Positions 55,809 through 64,000 of a stretch of 64,000 nt of DNA are shown here, one piece after another (positions within the stretch are counted from its first letter, which is position 1; the number at the start of each line of letters is the position of its first letter). The position numbers and the translations under genes are program-made. Below the pieces are notes generated by a model. It was not told the DNA's origin. It saw nothing but the letters and a program-made list of their open reading frames with translations, and made no database searches. Origin of the DNA: Lysobacter soli (GTDB lineage Bacteria > Pseudomonadota > Gammaproteobacteria > Xanthomonadales > Xanthomonadaceae); assembly GCF_003382285.1 (NCBI RefSeq), contig NZ_QTJR01000003.1, forward strand, positions 186,001 to 250,000, in the 5' to 3' direction.

Positions 55809-57185
55809 GTGATCAACAAAGCCCTGAGCGTCCTCGCCCTCGCCTGCGCATTGCCCGTCGCCGCGCAGGCCGCTTCGTCCACGCGCCAGATCGGCGTGAA
55901 CGTCCTGCTCAACGGCGACGCCACGCCGGCAACGCTGGCCAAGCTCGGAACGTACGGCACCGTGCGCGACGTGGTGGCCGAAATCGATCTGGTCACGCTC
56001 AAGACCACCGAAGACCAGCTCGCCGCGATCCGCGCCCTGCCCTTCGTGACCGCCGCCAATCCCGATGCCGAACGCAAGGGCAGCCCGGTCGACACGGTGA
56101 GCGCAACGAATTTCGCCAATGGCCTAAGCACCTGGGACCAGGACGCGGTGGACGTCACCAACCTCGGCGCCGGCCGCACCATCGCCTACGATGGCAACGG
56201 CGTGTACGTCGCGGTGCTCGACACCGGGCTGCTCGACACATGGCGCCAGTACTTCCCGCAGGAACGCATCGCCAGCCAGTTCGCCAAGGCGTTCAACGGC
56301 GGCGGCGGCGAGAAGGGCAACGTGTCCGAACCGCCGAACAAGTGGGAACACGACCAGAACTCGCACGGCACGCACGTCACCAGCACGATCCTCGGCTACA
56401 GCCTCAATGGCATTCCGATCAACGGCACCGCGCCGCGCGCGACGGTCATCCCGGTGAAGGTGCTCAACCAGAACGGTTCCGGCTGGTCGTCGGTGGTGGC
56501 CGCGGGCATCGTCTACGTCGCCAACCTCAAAGCCAGCGGCGCGCTGGGCGCCTCGCCGGTGGTGATCAACATGAGCCTGGGCGGTCCGTCGCTCGACGCG
56601 TCCGAAAAGGCGGCGGTCGATTACGCGATCTCCAAAGGCGTGGTGATCGTCGCGTCCGCCGGCAACGAAGGCGACGCGGGGATGGGCTATCCGGGCGCCT
56701 ACGCACCGGTGGTCTCGGTCGCCGCCACGGGCTGGAACGGCCAGTGGAAGCCCGGCGCCGACGGCAATCCGGGCAACTGGTGGAACGCCGATGACGTGCC
56801 CGACCCCACCAACACCGCCGATTTCCACATCGCCGATTTCTCGAGCCGTGCGCTCGCGGGACAGGATCTGGACGTCGCCGCTCCGGGTTCGTGGGTGGTC
56901 GGTCCGTACCAGACGCAGAGCGGCAAGACGTCGTACTTCTACCTGAGCGGCACGTCGATGGCCTCGCCGCACGTGGCTGGCATCGCCGCGCTGATGCTGC
57001 AGAAGAACCCGAACCTCGTGCAGGCCGACGTCGAGGACATCCTGACCACCGCCGCGATTCCGTGGGGCGCCGGTTGCGCGCTGGTATCGCAGCCGTCCGG
57101 CCCGGCGGTGAACGAGTGCTGGGGCGCGAACGCGACGGGATCGGGATTGATCACCGCGGCGAACGCGTTGTCGCTCACGCCGTGA
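55809..57185 (+). CDS. Secreted S8 family subtilisin-like protease
   Basis: Exported serine protease of 458 aa. The signal peptide (VINKALSVLALACALPVAAQA) is followed by a propeptide region and the catalytic domain, with aspartate in VAVLDTG, histidine in SHGTHVTS, oxyanion asparagine in SAGNEGD and nucleophile serine in SGTSMASPHVAG. A cysteine pair near the C-terminus may form a disulfide. The GTG start has GAGGAGA upstream. Typical of the many extracellular proteases of lytic xanthomonads. Confidence 0.93.
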   Translation: MINKALSVLALACALPVAAQAASSTRQIGVNVLLNGDATPATLAKLGTYGTVRDVVAEIDLVTLKTTEDQLAAIRALPFVTAANPDAERKGSPVDTVSATNFANGLSTWDQDAVDVTNLGAGRTIAYDGNGVYVAVLDTGLLDTWRQYFPQERIASQFAKAFNGGGGEKGNVSEPPNKWEHDQNSHGTHVTSTILGYSLNGIPINGTAPRATVIPVKVLNQNGSGWSSVVAAGIVYVANLKASGALGASPVVINMSLGGPSLDASEKAAVDYAISKGVVIVASAGNEGDAGMGYPGAYAPVVSVAATGWNGQWKPGADGNPGNWWNADDVPDPTNTADFHIADFSSRALAGQDLDVAAPGSWVVGPYQTQSGKTSYFYLSGTSMASPHVAGIAALMLQKNPNLVQADVEDILTTAAIPWGAGCALVSQPSGPAVNECWGANATGSGLITAANALSLTP

Positions 57186-57200
57186 CGTAGTGCTTCAAAG

Positions 57201-57224
57201 CCCCTCTCCCGCGCGGGAGAGGGG
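57201..57224. terminator. CCCCTCTCCCGC palindrome at a convergent junction
   Basis: A 24-base perfect palindrome, CCCCTCTCCCGC joined to GCGGGAGAGGGG, followed by TTGGGGTGAGGG. It lies between the S8 protease stop and the LysR stop, which face each other. It is the reverse-oriented twin of the element at 28534-28556, sharing the outside CCCTCACCCCAA sequence, and probably ends transcription from both sides. Confidence 0.72.
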
Positions 57225-57281
57225 TTGGGGTGAGGGCGCGACGCGCGAGTACGCGTGCATTCGAGCGACGCCGCGATCCGA

Positions 57282-58199
57282 CTAACCCGCCCGCTCCGCC
57301 CACGGCGCCTTCGCGAACTTCTTCACCAGGTGTTCGATCAGCAACTGCACGCGCGCCGGGCGTACGCGTCCCGGCGGCGTGACCACGTGCAGTGCGATCG
57401 GCGGCGGCGACCATTCGGGCAGCACGACTTCCAGCTTGCCCGCCTTCAGTTCGCGCCACACCAGGAACTCGGGCTGCAACGCAATCCCCATGCCGGCGAG
57501 CAACGCGGGATTGAGCGCCTCGGCATTGTTCACGCGAAGCTGCGCGTTGACGCTGATCGAGAAATCGCCGTGGCGCTTGTGCTGGAACCGCCACGCGCCG
57601 CCGAAGCGCGACAGCGTGTAGAACAGCGTGCTGTGCTGCGAAAGCTCGCGCGGATGACGCGGGCGTCCATGCGCATCCAGATACGCCGGCGATGCGACCA
57701 GCAACACGCGCACGCCGCACAGCCGGCGCGCGAGCAGGCTCGAATCGGCCAGCGCCGAGATGCGCAGCGCGAGGTCGAAACCGCCGCCGACCAGATCGAC
57801 CAGGCCGTCGTCGAAATCCACGTCGAGCGAGACGTCGGGATACGTCTGCATGAACTCCGGCAGCAGCGGCGCGAGGTGTTCGATGCCGAACGACATCGGC
57901 ACCGCCATGCGCACGGTGCCGCGCGGACTGGCTGCCTGCGCGGTGATCTCGGCCTCGACCGCCTCGCCCTCCGCGAGGATGCGGCTGGCGCGTTCCAGCG
58001 CACCGCGGCCGCTTTCGGTCAGCGACATGCGCCGCGAGGTACGGTGGAACAGCACCGTCTTCAGACGCGTCTCCAGTCGCGTGATCGCCTTGGAAATGGT
58101 GGCCTGCGAGAGGTTCAGCTCGGCCGCGGCGCGTGCGAAGGAGCCGGTTTCGGCGACCGTGGCGAAGATCGCCCAGGCTTCCAGGTCGGGCAGTTTCAT
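57282..58199 (-). CDS. LysR-type transcriptional regulator
   Basis: DNA-binding regulator of 305 aa with an N-terminal winged helix-turn-helix (about 1-60, SFARAAAELNLSQATISKAIT) and a periplasmic-binding-type effector domain. It is divergent from the pirin gene, the usual arrangement for LysR control of its neighbour. An inverted repeat in the intergenic region could be its site. Confidence 0.93.
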   Translation of the reverse strand: MKLPDLEAWAIFATVAETGSFARAAAELNLSQATISKAITRLETRLKTVLFHRTSRRMSLTESGRGALERASRILAEGEAVEAEITAQAASPRGTVRMAVPMSFGIEHLAPLLPEFMQTYPDVSLDVDFDDGLVDLVGGGFDLALRISALADSSLLARRLCGVRVLLVASPAYLDAHGRPRHPRELSQHSTLFYTLSRFGGAWRFQHKRHGDFSISVNAQLRVNNAEALNPALLAGMGIALQPEFLVWRELKAGKLEVVLPEWSPPPIALHVVTPPGRVRPARVQLLIEHLVKKFAKAPWAERAG

Positions 58200-58219
58200 G
58201 GGGTGGCCCCATCATGCAA

Positions 58220-58255
58220 GGAATGGAAAGAATCATATTCGATCCGTTCCATTCC
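58220..58255. promoter_or_regulatory. Candidate LysR operator in the divergent region
   Basis: A perfect 9-bp inverted repeat, GGAATGGAA and TTCCATTCC, with 18 bases between, centred in the 117-base space between lysR and pirin starts. A smaller GAATnnnATTC palindrome lies inside. Position and symmetry fit a LysR-type binding region; the binding is inferred. Confidence 0.6.
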
Positions 58256-58316
58256 CTACAGGCCGCCGGGCGCCTATCGTTTGCCCCACGCAATCCACCC
58301 ACTTCGGAGCAAGGTC

Positions 58317-59018
58317 ATGATCGAGCGTCGCCCGTTCAACTCCCTCGGCGGAGCCAACCACGGTTGGCTCGATGCCAAGCACCACTTCTCCTTCGCCAGC
58401 TACCACGATCCGGCGCGCATGGGCTGGGGCGCGCTGCGCGTGTGGAACGACGACACCATCGCCGCGAACACGGGCTTCCCGCCGCATCCGCATTCGGACA
58501 TGGAGATCATCACCTACGTCCGCGACGGCGCGATCACCCACCAGGACAACCTGGGCAACAAGGGCCGCACCGAAGCCGGCGACGTGCAGGTGATGAGCGC
58601 GGGCACCGGCATCCAGCACGCGGAATACAACCTGGAGCCGGACACCACGCGGATCTTCCAGATCTGGATCATCCCCGACGCCCGCGGCGGCGCGCCGACC
58701 TGGGGCAGCAAGCCTTTCCCGAAGGGCGAGCGCTCCGGCCGCTTCGTGACGCTGGCCAGCGGCATCGCCGGCGACGAGGACGCGCTGCCGATCCGCGCCC
58801 AGGCGCGCGTGCTTGGCCTGACGCTGGCCGCCGGCGAGTCGGCGGAATACAGCTTCGACGGCACGCGCTTCGGTTACCTGGTGCCGGCCAAGGGCGCGAT
58901 CGAAGTGAACGGCATCCGCCTCGAAGCCCGCGACGGCGCGGCGATCCGCAACGAAGGCGCGATCACCGTGAAGGCGCTGGAGGATGCCGAAGTCGTGCTG
59001 GTCGACTCGGCGCCGTAA
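58317..59018 (+). CDS. Pirin-family protein
   Basis: Bicupin protein of 233 aa. The metal ligands of the family are present: the two histidines in PPHPHSDMEI and the histidine and glutamate in IQHAEYN. Bacterial pirins include quercetin dioxygenases and redox-linked regulators. AAGG lies four bases before the ATG. Divergent from the LysR gene, which probably controls it. Confidence 0.92.
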   Translation: MIERRPFNSLGGANHGWLDAKHHFSFASYHDPARMGWGALRVWNDDTIAANTGFPPHPHSDMEIITYVRDGAITHQDNLGNKGRTEAGDVQVMSAGTGIQHAEYNLEPDTTRIFQIWIIPDARGGAPTWGSKPFPKGERSGRFVTLASGIAGDEDALPIRAQARVLGLTLAAGESAEYSFDGTRFGYLVPAKGAIEVNGIRLEARDGAAIRNEGAITVKALEDAEVVLVDSAP

Positions 59019-59062
59019 CGCATCCGCGCCCTCTCCAATGAGGGGGCGCGGTGTTCGTCCAC

Positions 59063-59090
59063 CGTCATTCCCGCGAAGGCGGGAATGACG
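59063..59090. repeat. Solo symmetric REP-like palindrome, copy F
   Basis: CGTCATTCCCGC / GCGGGAATGACG around GAAG, a perfect 12-bp stem. Both outer arms are CGTCATTCC-type, unlike other copies whose second arm ends TCCAG, so this is a symmetric variant. It lies between pirin and the next membrane gene. Confidence 0.85.
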
Positions 59091-59175
59091 AGCGAAGGCA
59101 TGACCGCCCCACCCCACTTTCCCCGTTGTCCTCCGAAGAGGCTCTGCCCGCGCCCTTCCCCACGAGGACGATGCC

Positions 59176-59700
59176 ATGCTCGAGCTGCTGAACATCACCG
59201 CCTTCGGTGCATTCCACACCGTCATCGCGATCGTCGGCGTCATCGCCGGCTTCGTCGCACTCATCGCGCATCGCGAAATCCGCATCACCTCGCGATCGGG
59301 CGCCCTCTTCTTCTGGTTCACGATCGGCGCCGCGGTCACGGGGCTTTTCATCTTCCGGCGTGGCGGCTTCGGTGCGCCGCACGTGCTGAGCGTGCTCACG
59401 CTGCTCGTGCTGGCGCTGGGCTGGTTCGCCGAACGACGCCGCGGCTTCGGTCGCCTCAGCGTCTACGTCGCGGCGCTGTTCAATCTCACCGCGCTGTTCT
59501 TCCACTTCATTCCGGCGTTCGTGGAGTCGCTCACGCGGCTTCCGCTGGGCGCGCCCTATGCCGCAGGCCCCGAGGATCCGCGTCTCTTCGGACCCATCGG
59601 CACCGCCTTCGTGCTGTATCTGTTCGCCGCGATCTGGCAGACGCTGCGGATCCGCGGCGCCGCGCGCCGCGCGCCGAGCCCAGGCGCCGGCCTCGCCTGA
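59176..59700 (+). CDS. Hypothetical five-helix membrane protein
   Basis: A 174-aa polytopic membrane protein with about five hydrophobic segments, starting MLELLNITAFGAFHTVIAI. It contains a few conserved-looking histidines (FHTVIA, IAHREIR, FFHFIPAF) in or near helices. The C-terminus is a short arginine- and proline-rich tail. I do not recognise the family with confidence; it resembles small DUF2306-like proteins only in layout. Confidence 0.75.
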   Translation: MLELLNITAFGAFHTVIAIVGVIAGFVALIAHREIRITSRSGALFFWFTIGAAVTGLFIFRRGGFGAPHVLSVLTLLVLALGWFAERRRGFGRLSVYVAALFNLTALFFHFIPAFVESLTRLPLGAPYAAGPEDPRLFGPIGTAFVLYLFAAIWQTLRIRGAARRAPSPGAGLA

Positions 59701-59823
59701 ACGGGCTTGCAGGGTCGCGCCGGCCGCGGCCCTGCTTTCACCGCCCGCCAACGCGGTTCCACGGAAAGTCATCCTCCTCCGGCCGGTTCATCCGGTAGTT
59801 CGTCCGGTAGATAGAGGTTTCCC

Positions 59824-60744
59824 ATGGCCCGCCCCATCTGGACCGGCACCCTGTCGTTCGGTCTGCTCAACATCCCCGTGAAGCTGATGAGCGGCGAACG
59901 CCGCGTCGATCTGTCCTTCCGCATGCTCGACAGCCGGAACAACGCGCCGGTCCGCTACGAGCGCGTCAACGCCGAGACCGGCGAGGAAGTGCCGTGGAAG
60001 GAGATCGTCAAGGCCTTCGAGTACGACAAGGGCAGCTACGTCGTGCTGGAGGAATCGGACATCGCCAACGCCGCGCCAGACCACAAGGAATCGGTCGATA
60101 TCGATACCTTCGTGGACCTGGAGTCCATCGGCCCGGAGTTCTTCGAGAAGCCCTACGTGCTCGAACCGGGCAAGAAGGCCGAGAAGGGTTACGTGCTGCT
60201 GCGCGAGGTGCTCAAGCGCACCGGCCAGGCCGGCGTGGGGCGCGTGGTGATCCGCACGCGCGAATACCTTGCCGCTGTCGTGCCGAAGGACGACGCGCTG
60301 ATGCTGCTGATCCTGCGGTTCGCGCAGGAGCTGATCGACCCGGCCGACTACAAGCTGCCCGAAGGCAGCCTGGAGAAGTGGAAGATCACCACGCGCGAGA
60401 TCGACATGGCCAAGCAGCTCATCGAATCGATGAGCTCCAAGTGGAATCCGGAGGACTACAAGGACGACTTCCGCGAGCGCCTGACGAAGGTGATAGAGGA
60501 CCGCGTGAAGTCCAAGAACGTCGTGCGAAAGGCCACCGCCGACGAGGACAACCTGCCCGAGAACGCCGCGACCAACGTCATCGACTTCGCCGATCTGCTA
60601 AAGCGCAGCCTGGAGAAGAAGGGTGGCGGCGGAGGTGGCGGCGGTTCGGCCGGCAAGGCCGCGCCGGCGAAAAAGGCCGCAAAAAAGGCGGCCGCGAAGA
60701 AGACGACCGCGGCGAAGAAGCGCACCGGGCGCAAGTCCGCCTGA
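59824..60744 (+). CDS. ku: NHEJ end-binding protein Ku
   Basis: Homodimeric ring that binds DNA double-strand ends and recruits LigD. The 306-aa protein has the prokaryotic Ku core (about 1-260, with GTLSFGLLNIPVKL at the start) and then a long tail: a run of seven glycines near 267-273 and a lysine/alanine-rich end of about 30 residues. Extended basic C-termini of Ku are known to affect DNA binding. A standalone LigD polymerase gene follows 28 bases downstream. Confidence 0.96.
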   Translation: MARPIWTGTLSFGLLNIPVKLMSGERRVDLSFRMLDSRNNAPVRYERVNAETGEEVPWKEIVKAFEYDKGSYVVLEESDIANAAPDHKESVDIDTFVDLESIGPEFFEKPYVLEPGKKAEKGYVLLREVLKRTGQAGVGRVVIRTREYLAAVVPKDDALMLLILRFAQELIDPADYKLPEGSLEKWKITTREIDMAKQLIESMSSKWNPEDYKDDFRERLTKVIEDRVKSKNVVRKATADEDNLPENAATNVIDFADLLKRSLEKKGGGGGGGGSAGKAAPAKKAAKKAAAKKTTAAKKRTGRKSA

Positions 60745-60771
60745 CGCGCACGCCGCATGCGACGCTGACGC

Positions 60772-61644
60772 ATGGCCACGACGCCCCGGCTCACCAGCCC
60801 CGATCGAGTGGTCTATCCCGACGCGGGGATGACCAAAGGCGAGATCGCAGACTACTACCGCGCGGTCTCGCGCTGGATGCTGCCCGAACTCGTGCGGCGT
60901 CCGCTTTCGCTGGTGCGGTGCCCCGATGGCATCGCGGGTTCGTGTTTCTTCCAGAAGCACCATGCCGATTCGCTCGGCGAGCACGTGGGCGAGATCACGC
61001 TGCGCGAAGTCAGCGGCCAGGGCGATTACCTGTACGTCGAGGACCTCGACGGCGTGCTCGAACTGGTGCAGATGAACTCGATCGAATTCCACGTCTGGGG
61101 TTCGCACATCGACGACGTCGACAAGCCCGACCGGCTCGTGTTCGACCTGGATCCCGACGAAGGCATCGAATGGAACGCGCTGAAGGCCGCGGCGCGCGAC
61201 GTGCGCGACCGCCTCGCCGAACTGCGCCTGCGCAGCTGGGTCCGCCTCTCCGGCGGCAAGGGCGTGCATGTCGTGGCGCCGATTCGTCGCGGACCGGACT
61301 GGTCGCAGGTGAAGGATTTCTGCGACGCCTTCGCCGACTCGCTGGTCGCCCGCGCACCGGAGCGCTACATCGCGACGGCCTCGAAGGCCGCGCGTGAAGG
61401 CCGCATCTTCATCGACTGGCTGCGCAATTCACGCGGTGCTACCAGCGTGACGAGCTGGTCCCTGCGGGCGCGACCGGGCGCGACCGTGGCGATGCCACTC
61501 ACGTGGGAAGAGCTCGGACGCGTTCGCCAGGCCGGTGCGTTCGACCTGCACAAGGCGCTGCGTCGCGCGCGAAACCTCAAGCGCGATCCGTGGCACGCCA
61601 TGCAGCGCGCACGCCAGACGCTGCCGTCGGACGTGACGCCCTGA
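60772..61644 (+). CDS. Standalone LigD-type primase-polymerase
   Basis: A 290-aa protein consisting only of the polymerase domain (RVVYPDAGMTKGEIADYY onward), with the catalytic acidic motif in FDLDPDEG and a later SGGKGVHVVAP. It is a second copy of the domain also fused in LigD at 52771. Such enzymes add ribonucleotides or nucleotides at broken ends during NHEJ. Placed directly after Ku, so probably co-expressed with it. Confidence 0.93.
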   Translation: MATTPRLTSPDRVVYPDAGMTKGEIADYYRAVSRWMLPELVRRPLSLVRCPDGIAGSCFFQKHHADSLGEHVGEITLREVSGQGDYLYVEDLDGVLELVQMNSIEFHVWGSHIDDVDKPDRLVFDLDPDEGIEWNALKAAARDVRDRLAELRLRSWVRLSGGKGVHVVAPIRRGPDWSQVKDFCDAFADSLVARAPERYIATASKAAREGRIFIDWLRNSRGATSVTSWSLRARPGATVAMPLTWEELGRVRQAGAFDLHKALRRARNLKRDPWHAMQRARQTLPSDVTP

Positions 61645-61743
61645 GCCACTTCGCACGCGCGGTCTTTACGCGTTGCACACATTCGTGAACGTTGCCGGGC
61701 AAGCATGAATGGCCCGTACGCGCGGTTTTGCTAGCGTCGCGCC

Positions 61744-62178
61744 ATGACTCATCGCCTACTCATCGTCTGCAAGGGAAACATCTGCCGAAGTCCCATGGCC
61801 GAGGCCATCGTGCGTGCACGCCTCCTGCGCCCCGGCATGCAGGTCGCCTCCGCCGGGCTCGCCGCTATGCGCGGCTTTCCGATCGACCCCAAGGCACAAG
61901 CGGCGCTTGCCGCGCATGGCTACGACGGCAGCGATCACATCGCACGGCAAGCGACCAAGGTGCTGATGCAGCAATCCGATCTCGTCCTCGCAATGGAGCA
62001 ACGCCAGGTCGCTGCAGTGCTCGCTTTGTGTCCGACACTGCGGGGCCGCGTGTGCATGCTTTCGCACTGGCAGGACGGCAGCGACATCGAAGATCCCTAC
62101 GGTCGCGACCAGCGCGCATTCGATATTGCGTTCGAACGCATCGAGTCTTGTATACGCGATTGGCGAACGAAACTGTGA
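61744..62178 (+). CDS. Low-molecular-weight protein-tyrosine phosphatase
   Basis: Phosphatase of 144 aa with the catalytic loop CKGNICRS (Cys9, Arg15) near the N-terminus and the general acid Asp117 in DPYGRDQ. Bacterial members such as Wzb and EpsP dephosphorylate the tyrosine kinase that controls polysaccharide export. The WecA-type gene that follows supports a surface-polysaccharide role. Confidence 0.93.
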   Translation: MTHRLLIVCKGNICRSPMAEAIVRARLLRPGMQVASAGLAAMRGFPIDPKAQAALAAHGYDGSDHIARQATKVLMQQSDLVLAMEQRQVAAVLALCPTLRGRVCMLSHWQDGSDIEDPYGRDQRAFDIAFERIESCIRDWRTKL

Positions 62179-62235
62179 CACGTTCATTCCAATTGCTTCA
62201 GCGACGTGCGCATGCCGTGAAGTGATTCATCCATC

Positions 62236-62287
62236 TGAACCTGAGTTATCGCCGATCGCAGGTTCATTCGCGTGAATGTGTTTTTTT
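62236..62287 (+). terminator. Tandem inverted repeats with a T tract after the phosphatase gene
   Basis: Two nested stems: TGAACCTG / CAGGTTCA (62236-62243 and 62259-62266) and a shorter CATTC / GAATG (62265-62269 and 62274-62278), the second followed by TG and seven T. They overlap, so only one can form at a time, which recalls alternative structures. It may simply be a weak terminator before the polysaccharide gene. Confidence 0.5.
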
Positions 62288-62456
62288 CATCTCTTCATCA
62301 ACTACGCAACCATAGATTCGTTGCGCACGGACGCAGCGCGTCAGATTTCGACGCGTGAGGAACACGCGATCCGCTGCCGATGGTTGAGTGCGCACGCACA
62401 CGGAAAAACACGCCTTTGCCCTTTCGTCGTTCGTGTTTCTGATCCGAGGTGCATGC

Positions 62457-64000
62457 ATGAGGGACCCCAAGCTGGTAGCTGCCAGCGCGATCGCGTTGGC
62501 CGTGACCCTGTTCGCCATCTTCGCCATGCGCCCGTGGGCGCGGAAGATCGGACTGGTCGACCGGCCCGACGCGCGCAAGCAGCACCGCGGCAGCATTCCG
62601 CTGATCGGCGGGCTGTGCTTCTTCCTCGGCACCCTGGTGGGGCTGAGCTATCTGGGCTACATCGACGGGTTCGTGACGAGCCTGCTGGCCGGCGGCGTGA
62701 TGATCGTCGCAGCCGGCGCGCTGGATGACGCCAGCAACCTCAGCGTGACTTCACGCCTTCTGGTCGAGGCCGGTGCCGCCGGCCTGGTGATCTTCATGTC
62801 GGGCTTCTACGTGCACGATCTGGGCCAGATCGTCGGCACGCGCCACATCGACATCGGGCTGTTCGGCATCCCGTTCACGATCATCGCCGTCATCGGCCTG
62901 ATCAACGCCTTCAACATGATGGACGGCATCGACGGCCTCGCCGCGTCGATGGCGATGGTGTGCATCGGCGCGATCCTGCTGTTCGACGACTCGTCCTGGT
63001 CGATGCCGGGCGTGCTGGTGATGCTGCAGGTGCTGTTCGCCGCGCTGATTCCCTATCTGTTCGTCAACCTCGGCTGGCCCGACGGCCGCAAGATCTTCAT
63101 GGGCGACGCCGGCAGCACGCTGATCGGCTTCATCCTGGCGTGGGCCCTTATTTATATGAGTCACGCGAAGGTGGGCCGCCTCAACCCGCCGGACGTGCTG
63201 TGGTGCGTCGCGCTGCCGGTGATGGATACGCTGGCGGTGATGTATCGCCGACTGCGTGCGGGCGGATCGCCGTTCAAGGCCGATCGCCAGCATCTTCACC
63301 ACCTGCTGTGCGACACCGGCATGCCGCCGCGCCTGGTGCTGCTGACGATGGTCGCGGTCGCCGGCATCCTCGTGCTGATGGGCTGGTCGCTGCGCGACAT
63401 GCCGCAGTCGCTCGCCTTCGCCGCCTTCATGCTGGTGATGGCGCTGCACGTGTGGTGGGTGCCGAAGGCGCTGACGAAACTGCGCGGTCGCTGGCCGCGA
63501 AGCGCTCCCCGGCCCATTCCCGCGCCGGTGCAGACGCAGACGAACAACCACGGCATCAACTTCCTCAGTGCCCTGGCGGGCTTCGACGACCACGACGAGG
63601 TGCGCAACGTGCCCGAGCGCAGCGATGCGCCCGCCCGTGCCGGCATCGCACTCCCCGACGTGCTGCACCTTGCCGATGCCGCCGCTGAAGCCGCTTCGGA
63701 CATCAATCCGAAGCCGCCGGTGCGCGCCCTGTGCGTGCTGAGCGACTCGCCCGACGCGGTGCGCATGGCACCCATCGCGCAGCAGCTGGCGCGCGACGAA
63801 CGCTTCGAGACGACCGTCTGCGTGGCCGCCGAATCGGAGCAGGAATCGGCGCGCGTGCTCGAACTTTTCGACCTGTCGGCGGATGTGAAGGTATCGGTGC
63901 CGGCGTCGGGCGAGGATCCGGCCGAGATGACCTCCAGCGCGCTGGGCGGCATCAAGCGCGTGATGACGCAGGTGCGTCCGGACGTCGTCGTCGTGCCGGG
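62457..64000 (+). CDS. WecA-type glycosyl-1-phosphate transferase fused to a WecB-like epimerase (partial)
   Basis: The window ends inside this gene; 514 codons are visible without a stop. Residues about 1-340 are a polytopic undecaprenyl-phosphate GlcNAc-1-phosphate transferase with ALDDASN (88-94), FNMMDGIDGL (152-161), GDAGST (216-221) and the cytosolic DRQHLHHL (276-283) motifs. A linker of about 80 residues leads into a second domain from about 422, opening VRALCVLSDSPDAVRMAPI, a match in pattern to the start of UDP-GlcNAc 2-epimerases. GAGGT lies six bases before the ATG. The fusion would join precursor formation and lipid-linked transfer in one chain. Confidence 0.85.
   Translation, partial: MRDPKLVAASAIALAVTLFAIFAMRPWARKIGLVDRPDARKQHRGSIPLIGGLCFFLGTLVGLSYLGYIDGFVTSLLAGGVMIVAAGALDDASNLSVTSRLLVEAGAAGLVIFMSGFYVHDLGQIVGTRHIDIGLFGIPFTIIAVIGLINAFNMMDGIDGLAASMAMVCIGAILLFDDSSWSMPGVLVMLQVLFAALIPYLFVNLGWPDGRKIFMGDAGSTLIGFILAWALIYMSHAKVGRLNPPDVLWCVALPVMDTLAVMYRRLRAGGSPFKADRQHLHHLLCDTGMPPRLVLLTMVAVAGILVLMGWSLRDMPQSLAFAAFMLVMALHVWWVPKALTKLRGRWPRSAPRPIPAPVQTQTNNHGINFLSALAGFDDHDEVRNVPERSDAPARAGIALPDVLHLADAAAEAASDINPKPPVRALCVLSDSPDAVRMAPIAQQLARDERFETTVCVAAESEQESARVLELFDLSADVKVSVPASGEDPAEMTSSALGGIKRVMTQVRPDVVVVP

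Overview
The window looks like chromosomal DNA from a high-GC gammaproteobacterium of the Xanthomonadaceae, most likely Lysobacter or a near relative. The evidence is the gene order comEC-exbB-exbD-msbA, a complete kynurenine catabolic cluster, an NHEJ set (Ku plus two LigD modules) and strong G/C third-position bias. The genus is an inference from gene content. I saw no rRNA, tRNA, prophage, classical IS or CRISPR array. About 66 protein genes are supported, nearly all intact; the last one runs off the window end.

Layout. 1-11774 (minus strand) is one dense run: sdhC-sdhD-sdhA-sdhB, a terminator hairpin, a MAPEG-like gene, sdhE, a ygfX-like gene, lolC, lolD, comEC, exbB, exbD, msbA. It combines respiration, lipoprotein export, DNA uptake and lipid A flipping. 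12050-20568 holds ygfZ (plus strand), then minus-strand asparagine synthetase, a fused alpha/beta 2-oxoacid dehydrogenase E1, GST, GNAT, glutaryl-CoA dehydrogenase and a glycine-zipper protein. 20733-28352 holds tatD, tcdA, a monohaem cytochrome-like protein, a glycine-zipper lipoprotein, a cold-shock gene, a DUF456 protein and three lipid genes (pldA, a sterol-desaturase-type hydroxylase, a patatin). 28567-30597 is fumarase plus an IscA-type carrier.

30721-43976 (plus strand) runs from asnS through paiB, an atypical SDR and the kynurenine genes: 2-aminomuconate semialdehyde dehydrogenase, carbonic anhydrase, RidA-type deaminase, 3-hydroxyanthranilate dioxygenase, ACMS decarboxylase, a CHMI-type tautomerase, kynureninase and kynurenine monooxygenase, then sbcB. 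Together they can take kynurenine to 4-oxalocrotonate, i.e. catabolism rather than NAD synthesis. Tryptophan dioxygenase, kynurenine formamidase and the steps after 4-oxalocrotonate are not in the window. Between kynureninase and the monooxygenase sits a 381-bp cassette: a GIY-YIG nuclease gene, broken by one in-frame TGA, bounded by exact 27-bp inverted repeats. Those repeats belong to a REP-like palindrome family found in at least nine copies here.

43993-52621 holds cyclopropane fatty-acid synthase, a DUF3298 lipoprotein, an RluF-type pseudouridine synthase, a YjdJ-type GNAT, a histone H1-like protein, rhomboid protease, a POT peptide transporter, a lipoprotein and a GST. 52771-61644 carries the NHEJ set (LigD, Ku, a second LigD polymerase) with an S8 protease and a divergent LysR/pirin pair between. 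61744 to the end opens a probable polysaccharide locus: a low-molecular-weight tyrosine phosphatase and a WecA-type transferase that continues in frame into a WecB-like epimerase domain.

The most interesting signals are the REP-bounded GIY-YIG cassette and its repeat family with compensatory stem changes, the WecA-WecB fusion, the accessory genes in the kynurenine operon, and palindromic elements at two convergent gene junctions.
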